Source of the DNA: 20CM-2-65-7 sp963830455
Lineage (GTDB): Bacteria > Gemmatimonadota > Gemmatimonadetes > Gemmatimonadales > GWC2-71-9
Assembly (NCBI GenBank): GCA_963830455.1
Contig: CAWHMT010000008.1
Location: 186,001 to 250,000 of the forward strand
Direction: 5' to 3'
Length of the DNA: 64,000 nucleotides
In this document: positions 25,858-33,072 of the stretch, piece after piece
Numbering within the stretch: the first letter of the stretch is position 1
How the letters are laid out: each line of letters starts with the position of its first letter
Translations under genes and position numbers: made by a program
The notes under the pieces: model-generated
Database searches by the model: none
What the model was told of the DNA's origin: nothing
What the model saw: the letters and a program-made list of their open reading frames with translations, nothing else

Positions 25858-26513
25858 GGTGCTCGCCTCTTGTAGAGGACGACGCCAGTCGTGTGCACCT
25901 GCACGTCGGTCACCGCCGAATCCACCTTCACCGGGACGGCCCCGTCGGGGGACGCCCCCGCCATCTGCTTCGTGATCTGTTTGATGAAGGGGCCGGGAAT
26001 CTCGACGCCGCGCAGGCTGACCTCCGTGATGTCGTACAATGCCGTCCCGGGACGCGCGATCGAGACGGTGCCGCCCATCCGCAGCGGCTCGTGATCACCA
26101 AACATCCCCGCGAACGGTCCCAGCGTGCCCGGCGGCAGCGCGCGCGTATCCAGTCGCGCGTGCAGGATCAACTTGCCCTCCTGCAGCTCGACGCGCAGTG
26201 AGTCGTACGTTTTGCGCACCCGCCAGTCGATGCCGCCGCCGATCAGCGACGCCATCTCGTTCGGCGTCAAGACGATGGAATCCGGGCCCGCGGGCCTCCG
26301 CAACGTCGTGACTTTCTGCCGCCCGGACGACGTCGCCGAGGGCGTGGGTGCGCCCACCGCCGTGTCGGCGACCGGCGGCAATGCCTGGGAGCGCCCGAAC
26401 CAGCGTGCGAAGGTGCTCATGATGGGCGCGCGGAACCACCAGACCGCGGCGAGCACGAGAATCACTGCCGCGGCGCAACCGAGCTTGAGGAGGCCCTTAA
26501 AACAGCCGTTCAT
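25854..26513 (-). CDS. Hypothetical single-pass membrane protein
   Basis: 219 residues. One N-terminal membrane helix (LGCAAAVILVLAAVWWF) anchors a mostly beta soluble domain of about 150 residues that includes LTPNEMASLIGGGIDW and LRMGGTVSIARPGTALYDITEVSLRGVEIP. The layout recalls lipid-binding DUF2993/LmeA-like proteins, but this is a loose impression. It overlaps thpR upstream by 17 bp and the sigma54 regulator downstream by 4 bp. Confidence 0.6.
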   Translation of the reverse strand: MNGCFKGLLKLGCAAAVILVLAAVWWFRAPIMSTFARWFGRSQALPPVADTAVGAPTPSATSSGRQKVTTLRRPAGPDSIVLTPNEMASLIGGGIDWRVRKTYDSLRVELQEGKLILHARLDTRALPPGTLGPFAGMFGDHEPLRMGGTVSIARPGTALYDITEVSLRGVEIPGPFIKQITKQMAGASPDGAVPVKVDSAVTDVQVHTTGVVLYKRRAP

Positions 26514-27069
26514 GGTATTTCACTTGATACACCGGGCCCTCGGGTTGCAGGGTGCTGTGCATGAGATCCACGTCTGAAACGGTGACCGGTTCGTCGAAGT
26601 CGAGATCCGCGAGCAGCTCCTCGAGCCCCGCGAAGTCGCGCGGTTTCGCGTTGCGCGCGGCCCGCGCGACGGTCACGTGCGGGCGAAACGCGCGTGCCTC
26701 CGTCGGAAAGCCGAGCGGGGCGAACGCCTGCTCCACGCCATGCTGCAACAGCTCGAGTCCGGGTTCCGGCGTCACGCCGACCCACAGGACGTGCGGCCGA
26801 TGATAGTCCGGAAAGACCCCGAACCCCGTGATCTGGAGCGTCAGCGGTCTGGGCTCGCGTCCTGATCCCGCGGCGCGCTGCAGCGCCGTACGCAGGTCCG
26901 GCGCGCGCGTTTCCTCCACCTCGCCCAGGAACTTGAGACTCAAGTGAATGTTCTCGGGCTGCACCCATTTGACCGGTAGTTTTTCCCGACGCCGGCGCAG
27001 CGGCGCCAGGGTATCCCAGAGCTCCCGGCGCACGGGGTCTGGGAAGTTCAGCGCGACGAACGCTCTAAC
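26497..27069 (-). CDS. thpR: RNA 2',3'-cyclic phosphodiesterase (2H family)
   Basis: About 190 residues. The two HxTx-type motifs of the 2H phosphoesterases appear as IHLSLKFLG and RPHVTVARA. The first has Ser in place of the usual Thr. The conserved first strand RAFVALNFPDP is encoded in frame upstream of the first normal start (GTG 27033), back to a GTT at 27069 that sits exactly where the initiator should be; no ATG, GTG or TTG occurs further up before a stop. A GGGGGAG tract lies 3 bp before the GTT. Start at 27069 is therefore inferred; 27033 would lose a core strand. It overlaps larE by about 22 bp. Confidence 0.8.
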   Translation of the reverse strand, partial: VRAFVALNFPDPVRRELWDTLAPLRRRREKLPVKWVQPENIHLSLKFLGEVEETRAPDLRTALQRAAGSGREPRPLTLQITGFGVFPDYHRPHVLWVGVTPEPGLELLQHGVEQAFAPLGFPTEARAFRPHVTVARAARNAKPRDFAGLEELLADLDFDEPVTVSDVDLMHSTLQPEGPVYQVKYHERLF

Positions 27070-27839
27070 AGGCTCCCCCGGCGGTACCCGTGCGGGTCGA
27101 TCTCCACCTGCGCGAAGCCCAGCGTCGTGAGGTGCTCGGTGATGGCGTCACGGCGCTCTTCAATCCACGGAATCCACGACGGCGCGACCTCGAGTCGCGC
27201 GCGGTCACCGAGATGGCGGACGCGCAGATCGCCCCTGACGCCGAGCGAGCGCAGGTACGCCTCGCCCGCTTCAACCTGCTTCAGTCGAGACGGCGTGATC
27301 CAGAGCCCGTACTGCACGCGGCTCGAGAGACACGGCGCCGCGGGCGCATCCCAGGTCGGCAGACCGAGCTCGCGGGACGCGGCGCGGATTTCCGCCTTGG
27401 TCAGACCCGCTTCCGCCAGGGGCGAGCGCACCCCGGCATTGGAGCCGGCGGCCTTCCCCGGCCGATGCTCGAGCAAATCATCGGCGTTCGTGCCGTCGCA
27501 CACGATGTCGAGCCCGCGCTCACGCGCGAGCGGCAGCAGCCGATTCCACAGCTCGGTCTTGCAGTAGAAGCAGCGGTTGGTGGGATTGGCGAGGTAGTTC
27601 GGGTCGTCCAGCTCGTGGGTGTGAATCTCGACGAGCGGGACGTCGAACCGGGTGGCGACCTCGATCGCCGTTCGCCACTGCGCCTCGGGATAGGAGTCGC
27701 TCCGGCCGATGGCCGCGAGCATCCGGTCCTTGCCAAGCTCCTGGCGCAGCACCACCGCGAGCAGAGCGGAATCCACGCCGCCGGAATAGCCAAGCAACAC
27801 CGAGGGATAGGTGCGAACGAGGGCGCGGAGCGTCTGCAT
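27048..27839 (-). CDS. larE: ATP-dependent sacrificial sulfur transferase LarE
   Basis: 263 residues from ATG 27839. LarE supplies sulfur to the nickel-pincer cofactor of lactate racemase by giving up its own cysteine. The PP-loop SGGVDSALLAVVL is present, as are NRCFYCKTELWNRL and the candidate sacrificial cysteine in APCLSSRVQYG. No larA, larB or larC is found in the window, so its partners must be elsewhere or it serves another sulfur transfer. It is the first gene of the long minus-strand block. Confidence 0.88.
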   Translation of the reverse strand: MQTLRALVRTYPSVLLGYSGGVDSALLAVVLRQELGKDRMLAAIGRSDSYPEAQWRTAIEVATRFDVPLVEIHTHELDDPNYLANPTNRCFYCKTELWNRLLPLARERGLDIVCDGTNADDLLEHRPGKAAGSNAGVRSPLAEAGLTKAEIRAASRELGLPTWDAPAAPCLSSRVQYGLWITPSRLKQVEAGEAYLRSLGVRGDLRVRHLGDRARLEVAPSWIPWIEERRDAITEHLTTLGFAQVEIDPHGYRRGSLLERSSR

Positions 27840-27869
27840 CGCCCGAATAGTAGCCCGGCCGACTGTCCT

Positions 27870-27890
27870 AATCAAAGGACAATTCTGATT
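27870..27890. promoter_or_regulatory. Possible Lrp-type operator
   Basis: An AT-rich 21-bp inverted repeat, AATCA then 11 bases then TGATT, in the divergent region between larE and the Lrp-family gene. Lrp/AsnC regulators often bind AT-rich dyads near their own gene. Assignment is by position and symmetry only. Confidence 0.35.
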
Positions 27891-27968
27891 GCCAAAACCG
27901 GATATTCCGTAAGGAAGAAACCTGGTAGGGTTACGATGCGTTCACGCAACAACCCAGGAGCCTTCCAA

Positions 27969-28448
27969 ATGCCCGCCAAGACCGAACTCGACACCACCGA
28001 CCGAAGGATTCTGCGCATCCTCGCCCAGGACGGCCGCGCCAGCTACCAAGCGGTCGCGGACGAAATCGGTCTCTCCCGGCCTGCGATCATGGAACGGGTG
28101 AAGCGGCTGGAGGAATCGGGATACATCCGCGGCTACCGCGTGCAGCTCGATCGCGCCAAGGTCGGGTTGCCGGTGACGGCGTTCGTCGCGGTGCGCTACG
28201 GCTCGAGCGACTACGTCGGCGATGAGCCCCGCATGCGCGAGATGGAAAAGCATCCGGGCGTGCTGGAGTGCCACCACATCGCGGGCGACGACTGCTACAT
28301 GCTCAAAGTCGTGGCCGAAGATCTCGAAGGCGTGCAGTCGATCCTGCGCGATCTGCGCGGCCCGAACGCCCAGATGAACACGCGTACGACGATCGTGCTG
28401 TCGACCGTGTTCGAAAAGCCCGGCTACATTCCCACCGAGCCCGACTGA
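27969..28448 (+). CDS. Lrp/AsnC-family transcriptional regulator
   Basis: 159 residues. The N-terminal helix-turn-helix (LDTTDRRILRILAQDGRASYQAVADEIGLSRPAIMERVKRLEESGYIRGYR) is followed by the RAM/ligand-binding domain (VTAFVAVRYG, HPGVLECHHIAGDDCYMLKVVAEDLEGVQSILRDL). An AGGAG site 8 bases before ATG 27969 decides this start over an in-frame ATG 33 bp upstream. It shares one base with the EamA exporter start, so it probably controls export and metabolism of an amino acid or amine through this operon. Confidence 0.92.
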   Translation: MPAKTELDTTDRRILRILAQDGRASYQAVADEIGLSRPAIMERVKRLEESGYIRGYRVQLDRAKVGLPVTAFVAVRYGSSDYVGDEPRMREMEKHPGVLECHHIAGDDCYMLKVVAEDLEGVQSILRDLRGPNAQMNTRTTIVLSTVFEKPGYIPTEPD

Positions 28449-29440
28449 TGGCCGCGCTCAAGGGCAAGGCGCTCATCGCGTATCTGGTCGTCTGCGTCTT
28501 CTGGGGCTCGACCTACCTCGCGATCAAAGTCGGCGTCACGGAGCTGCCGCCGTTTCTGTTCGCTGGGCTCCGCTTCCTCGTCGCGGGACTCATCCTGCTT
28601 GCGCTGGCGCGCGCGCTCGGCGATCCGCTCCCGAAGAAAAGCGACTGGCGCATACTGGCGATCGTCGGCCTCCTGCTGCTCGCCGGCGGCAATGCGTTCG
28701 TGGTCTGGTCCGAGCAATACGTCGGCTCCGGAATCGCCAGCATCTTCGTCGTCACCGTCGCCATGTGGACCGCGCTGTTCGACGCGCTCATTCCCGGCGG
28801 GTCCAGTGAGCTGAACGGGCGCGTCGTCGCCGGACTGTTACTCGGCTTCCTCGGCACGCTGCTGTTGGTCGGGGCGACGCCGGCCGAAATCCTCGCCGCC
28901 GATAAACGCGGACCGATCGCGCTGACGATCGCGAGCGCGTCGTGGTCCCTCGGCACCGTGTATGCCAAACGGCATCCCACGAAGGCCAGCCCGTACATGG
29001 GGGCCGCATTTCAGATGATCGTCGGTGGCGGCGCCGTCGCGCTCGTCGGGACGATGCTCGGCGAATGGGCGTCCTGGCACTTGAGCACCCGCGGCATCGG
29101 GGCGATCGTCTATCTCGTCATTTTCGGATCGATCCTCGGGTACAGCGCGTATTCGTATGCCCTGCGGCACGCCTCGGCCACCATCGTCGGCACGTACGCC
29201 TATGTGAACCCGGTGATCGCGGTGCTGCTCGGCTGGCTGCTGCTGCACGAACCCGTCAGCTCGCGCACATTTGTGGCCATGGGAATGATCTTGCTGGCAG
29301 TTGTCTGGATTCAGTTTTCCCATAGGATGGCGGTCGGGCGGTCAGGCGGTCAGGCGGTCAGCAAAGGCGATCATGCATCGTCGATTTTGACCGCCCGACC
29401 GCCCGTCCGTCCACCGCAGACCGAGGAGGCACCGTCATGA
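28448..29440 (+). CDS. EamA/DMT-family exporter
   Basis: 330 residues with ten predicted membrane helices in two EamA repeats (AYLVVCVFWGSTYLAIKVGV; SAYSYALRHASATIVGTYAYVNPVIAVLLGW). Such transporters usually export amino acids or related metabolites, and pairing with an Lrp gene is common. The last 35 or so residues (from AVGRSGGQAVS) are hydrophilic and encoded by an octamer hairpin element, so this tail looks acquired; normal family members end soon after the last helix. Confidence 0.88.
   Translation: MAALKGKALIAYLVVCVFWGSTYLAIKVGVTELPPFLFAGLRFLVAGLILLALARALGDPLPKKSDWRILAIVGLLLLAGGNAFVVWSEQYVGSGIASIFVVTVAMWTALFDALIPGGSSELNGRVVAGLLLGFLGTLLLVGATPAEILAADKRGPIALTIASASWSLGTVYAKRHPTKASPYMGAAFQMIVGGGAVALVGTMLGEWASWHLSTRGIGAIVYLVIFGSILGYSAYSYALRHASATIVGTYAYVNPVIAVLLGWLLLHEPVSSRTFVAMGMILLAVVWIQFSHRMAVGRSGGQAVSKGDHASSILTARPPVRPPQTEEAPS
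29327..29417. repeat. Octamer hairpin element at the exporter 3' end
   Basis: The left arm (29327-29361) has four 8-bp units of the form GCGGTCRG; the right arm (29388-29417) is the inverted complement with variant units. The loop carries GATCATGCATCGTCGAT. It encodes the unusual C-terminal tail of the exporter and ends just before the hydrolase start. Confidence 0.7.
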
Positions 29441-30009
29441 CCGCCCTGACCGCCCTGCCTCGAGATGCCGTCCTCCTCGTCGTCGATGTCCAAAAAGGGA
29501 TGGACGTCTACGCCAGGGAGTACAACCGCAACAACCCCGATCTCGAAAAGAACATCGCGCGGCTGCAAAGCGCGTGGCGCCAGACGGGCCGGCCCATCGT
29601 CCATGTCCAGCATCTCTCCACCGAGACCAAGTCGCCGCTGCGGCCGGGCCAGCCAGGCGTGGACATCAAGGACGAGGTCAAGCCCCTGCCGGGCGAGCCG
29701 GTCGTGCAGAAGTCCGTCAGCAGCGCCTTCATCGGCACGACGCTCGAGCAGGACCTGCGGCGCCAGGGCCGGACGACCCTCGTCGTGGTCGGCATGCAGA
29801 CCAACCTGTGCGTCTCGACGACGGCACGCATGGCCGGCAACCTCGGCTTCACCACCTACGTCGTGTCCGACGCGACCGCCACCTTCGACAACCAGGGCCC
29901 GGACGGGAAGCGCTATGCGTCCGAGCTGCTGCACGACGTCGCGCTGGCCGATCTGCATGGTGAGTTCTCCACGGTGATCGACACCAAAACCGTTCTGGCG
30001 GCGATATGA
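29437..30009 (+). CDS. Isochorismatase-like cysteine hydrolase
   Basis: 190 residues. The catalytic triad of the family is visible: Asp in LLVVDVQKG, Lys in VQKSVSSAF and Cys in QTNLCVSTTARMAGNLGF; the cis-peptide region GMQTNLC is intact. Members include nicotinamidases, isochorismatases and ureido-acid amidohydrolases; the substrate is not clear. ATGA overlap with the exporter and with the cupin gene shows tight coupling in the operon. Confidence 0.88.
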   Translation: MTALTALPRDAVLLVVDVQKGMDVYAREYNRNNPDLEKNIARLQSAWRQTGRPIVHVQHLSTETKSPLRPGQPGVDIKDEVKPLPGEPVVQKSVSSAFIGTTLEQDLRRQGRTTLVVVGMQTNLCVSTTARMAGNLGFTTYVVSDATATFDNQGPDGKRYASELLHDVALADLHGEFSTVIDTKTVLAAI

Positions 30010-30371
30010 CGATTCGCAAGGTCAACCTCAAAGAGATGTTCGGCCGGTTTCAGGATCACTGGAAGCCGAAGATCGTCGGGGAAGTCAATGACAGCCTGGT
30101 CAAGCTCGTAAAATTCACGGGCGAATTCGTCTGGCATCACCACGACCGCGAGGATGAGTTGTTTCTGGTGGTCAAAGGGCGGATGCGGATGAAGCTCCGG
30201 GAGGGCGACGTGGTGGTCGGCCCCGGTGAATTCATCATCATCCCACATGGCGTCGAGCATAAACCCGTCGCCGACGAGGAAACGGAAGTGCTGCTGTTCG
30301 AGCCGAACTCCACCCTGAACACCGGAAATGTCCAGAATGAGCGTACCGTCCCCCAGCTCGAACGGCTCTGA
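30006..30371 (+). CDS. Cupin-domain protein
   Basis: 121 residues. A single cupin barrel with metal ligands in FVWHHHDREDELFLVVKG (His, His, Glu) and in IPHGVEHKPVA (His). Small cupins of this type may be metal-dependent dioxygenases, isomerases or binding proteins. It overlaps the hydrolase by 4 bp and the next gene by about 40 bp. Confidence 0.85.
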   Translation: MTIRKVNLKEMFGRFQDHWKPKIVGEVNDSLVKLVKFTGEFVWHHHDREDELFLVVKGRMRMKLREGDVVVGPGEFIIIPHGVEHKPVADEETEVLLFEPNSTLNTGNVQNERTVPQLERL

Positions 30372-30681
30372 GCCACTGATCGCACGGATCTGGCACGGAT
30401 CCACGCAGATCGACCGTGCCGACGACTACGCCGACTATCTCGAACGCACCGGCGCGCGCGAGTGCCGCGCGACCCCCGGCAACCGGGGGGTGTTGGTCTT
30501 GCGGCGGATCGAGCACGATCGCGCCGAGTTCACGTTCATCTCGTTGTGGGAGTCGATAGACGCCATCCGGCGCTTTGCAGGCAACGACTATGAGAAGGCA
30601 CGCTACTATCCGGAAGACCGCGATTTCCTCATCGAGCTCGAACCCTTCGTCGAGCATTACGACGTCCTCGCCGGAGTTTAG
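30328..30681 (+). CDS. Small alpha-beta-barrel protein, ABM-like
   Basis: Up to 117 residues (ATG 30328 or 30337). The core IARIWHGSTQIDRADDYADYLERTG, then GVLVLRRIEHDRAEFTFISLWESIDAIRRFAGNDYEKARYYPED, fits the ferredoxin-like fold of antibiotic-biosynthesis monooxygenase (ABM) and related proteins. Some members oxidise quinol-type substrates without cofactors; others only bind ligands. It is embedded in the decarboxylase operon and overlaps both neighbours. Confidence 0.7.
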   Translation: MSRMSVPSPSSNGSEPLIARIWHGSTQIDRADDYADYLERTGARECRATPGNRGVLVLRRIEHDRAEFTFISLWESIDAIRRFAGNDYEKARYYPEDRDFLIELEPFVEHYDVLAGV

Positions 30682-32122
30682 TCTCGACCCCGCCGACGAG
30701 CGGGCGTGGGAAGAGCTGCGCCTCCTCGGCCACCGGATGGTGGACGAGATGCTCGAGCACTTGCGCACGGTACGCGAGCGGCCCGTGTGGCGTCCCGTTC
30801 CGGCGGAGGTACGCAAGCGGCTCTCGGGACCGGCCCCACGCGACGCCACGCCCGTCGCAGCGGTCTACGAAGAGTTCAAGCGCGACGTGCTCCCCTACCC
30901 GACGGGCAACATCCATCCGCGCTTCTGGGGCTGGGTCATCGGCACCGGCACCCCCGTCGCGATGCTCGCCGACATGCTAGCGTCGGGGATGAACCCCCAG
31001 GTCGCCGAATTCGACGACGCGTCCGCCGTCGTCGAGAACCAGGTGATCGCCTGGCTCGTCGAGCTGCTCGGCCTGCCTCCCGAAACGCACGGGCTGCTCG
31101 TGTCGGGTGGCTCGATGGCCAACTTTGTGGGGCTGGCGGTCGCGCGCAACGCGCGCGCGGGGTTCGACATCCGCGAGCGCGGGCTGCAAAACGGCGACGC
31201 GCCGCCACTGACGGTGTACGCGTCGACCGAAACCCACTCCTCGGTTCGCAAGGCGGTCGAGCTGCTCGGCCTTGGCCATGACGCACTGCGGAGCATTCCC
31301 GTCTCGGGCGACTACACGATCGACGTCCGGGCGCTGCGCGAACGGCTCGCGCAGGACAAGGCCGAAGGCCGGCGGCCCATTTGCATCGTCGGCAATGCCG
31401 GCACCGTGAATACCGGCGCGACTGACGATCTGCGCGCGCTCGCTCACGTGTGCCGCGACGAAGGACTGTGGTTCCATGTGGACGGCGCGTTCGGGGCACT
31501 GGTGGCGCTGGTCCCGGAGTTGCGCCCGCTCGTTGCCGGACTCGAGCAGGCGGATTCCGTCGCCTTCGATCTCCACAAATGGCTGTACATGCCGTACGAG
31601 GCCGGTTGCACGCTGGTCCGCGACCAGGCGGCGCACCGCGCGACGTTCGCGCTGACACCTGCCTATCTCGCGTCGTTCGATCGCGGTATCGCGGCCGGCG
31701 GATTCCCGTTTGCGGAACGCGGCGTGCAGTTGTCGCGCGGCTTCCGGGCGCTGAAGGTGTGGATGTCGTTCAAGACGCATGGTCTGAACGCATTCGCGCA
31801 GCTGATCCACCAGAACGTGCGCCAGGCCCATTACCTCGCCGGGCTCGTGACCAAGCACCCGCGTCTTGAGCTGCTCGCTCCGGCGCCCCTCAACGTGGTG
31901 TGCTTCCGGTTTGTGGTGCCGGGCGCCGATGACGCCAGGCTCAACGAGTTGAACAAGGAAATTCTGCTGCGGATTCAGGAAAGCGGGGTGGCGATTCCTT
32001 CGCAGACCATGCTCAACGGCAAGTTCGCGATTCGCGTCGCCATCACGAACCACCGCAGCCGCCGCGACGATTTCGATCTCCTCGTGCAGGCGGTCGTGGA
32101 GCACGGCAGCGCGCTACGCTGA
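30590..32122 (+). CDS. Group II PLP-dependent amino-acid decarboxylase
   Basis: About 510 residues. It matches aromatic-L-amino-acid/glutamate decarboxylases: TGNIHPRFWGWVIG, LLVSGGSMANFVGLAVARN, STETHSSVRKAVELLG, VGNAGTVNTGATDDL, WFHVDGAFGA and the PLP lysine in FDLHKWLYMPYEAGC. Likely substrates are aromatic amino acids, giving an amine that the exporter could remove. The start is uncertain: family-like sequence begins near FSLDPADERAWEEL, yet the nearest standard starts upstream are ATG 30590 and TTG 30575, both inside the previous gene. The end overlaps the convergent mscS gene by 9 bp. Confidence 0.88.
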   Translation: MRRHATIRKTAISSSSSNPSSSITTSSPEFSLDPADERAWEELRLLGHRMVDEMLEHLRTVRERPVWRPVPAEVRKRLSGPAPRDATPVAAVYEEFKRDVLPYPTGNIHPRFWGWVIGTGTPVAMLADMLASGMNPQVAEFDDASAVVENQVIAWLVELLGLPPETHGLLVSGGSMANFVGLAVARNARAGFDIRERGLQNGDAPPLTVYASTETHSSVRKAVELLGLGHDALRSIPVSGDYTIDVRALRERLAQDKAEGRRPICIVGNAGTVNTGATDDLRALAHVCRDEGLWFHVDGAFGALVALVPELRPLVAGLEQADSVAFDLHKWLYMPYEAGCTLVRDQAAHRATFALTPAYLASFDRGIAAGGFPFAERGVQLSRGFRALKVWMSFKTHGLNAFAQLIHQNVRQAHYLAGLVTKHPRLELLAPAPLNVVCFRFVVPGADDARLNELNKEILLRIQESGVAIPSQTMLNGKFAIRVAITNHRSRRDDFDLLVQAVVEHGSALR

Positions 32123-33040
32123 GCCGTCGGGCGTCCCGACGATCTTGCCTTCGATCGGATTGGCGAACGACCGCACGGTGTGGTAGGCCAGGTCGATGTC
32201 TTTGGCCTTGCCGAACTCGGTGAGGATCTCGTCCCAGATGGCCGACACCGTGCCGCGGCGCCGGCGCGGCTCGATGAGATACCGAACGGTCAGGAGAATA
32301 CCGGACGCCGTCGTGCTCGTATAGACGATCGGCGTCAGCTTTTTGTAGTTGATGAGGTATTGCCGCGAGGCCGCGAGCAGGTCCCGCTCGGCCTCCGCCG
32401 TCAGATGCTGGGCGTGCTTGAACGCAATCTGCGTCAAGATCTCCTTCGCCTTGTTCCAGTTGCTCTCGTAGGTCACCAGCACCGGCACTTCATTCCAGAC
32501 GTACTTGAAACCCTTGTCGTAATTCGCGACCGCCTCGGTAAACACCAGCTGGTTGGGAATGTGGACGATGCGGCCCGTGCTCTGGTCCGCATCCACCCAG
32601 CCGCCGATTTCATTGAGCGTGAACTGAAACAGATGCATGTCGATGACGTCGCCCCTGTGCTTGGCGATCTCGATGCGATCCCCAACCTCGAACGGGCGGC
32701 TCCATACGAGGAAGGCCCAGCCGGCGAGGTTGGCGAGCGGATCCTTGAGCGCGATCGCCACGCCCGCCGAGACGATGCCGAGGAACGTCGCGAGCGACTT
32801 GAAGCCCTCGAGCCATTCCCGGCCGATCACGAGGATCCCGATGGCCAGGAAGAGGTAGGCGATCGTCTTGCGCCAGCGGTACCGCGTCCACGGGTCCGTG
32901 AACCGCCGGTAGGCGATGGCGAGGACGATCCGCTGCAGAATCCAGAGCACGCCGATCACGACGATCGTGACCAGCAGGTGCGTCTGCACCGCGGGACTCA
33001 GGCCTACCCGGTCTTGTAACCACTCGTTCACGGTGGCCAA
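32114..33040 (-). CDS. MscS-family mechanosensitive channel
   Basis: 308 residues. Three membrane helices lead to the pore-lining TM3 (LATFLGIVSAGVAIALKDPLANLAGWAFLVW), then the MscS beta domain (RPFEVGDRIEIAKHRGDVIDM, VHIPNQLVFTEAVANYD) and a C-terminal alpha/beta domain. Such channels release solutes on hypo-osmotic shock. The start is TTG 33040 or GTG 33031. It diverges from the KefB-type gene with only 32 bp between them. Confidence 0.88.
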   Translation of the reverse strand: MATVNEWLQDRVGLSPAVQTHLLVTIVVIGVLWILQRIVLAIAYRRFTDPWTRYRWRKTIAYLFLAIGILVIGREWLEGFKSLATFLGIVSAGVAIALKDPLANLAGWAFLVWSRPFEVGDRIEIAKHRGDVIDMHLFQFTLNEIGGWVDADQSTGRIVHIPNQLVFTEAVANYDKGFKYVWNEVPVLVTYESNWNKAKEILTQIAFKHAQHLTAEAERDLLAASRQYLINYKKLTPIVYTSTTASGILLTVRYLIEPRRRRGTVSAIWDEILTEFGKAKDIDLAYHTVRSFANPIEGKIVGTPDGSA

Positions 33041-33072
33041 AACTATGGGCCCGTCTCATTTTAGGCCACCGA

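Noticed and set aside
27048..27839. Lactate racemase maturation cluster
   Set aside because: Only larE is present; no larA, larB or larC was found in the window.
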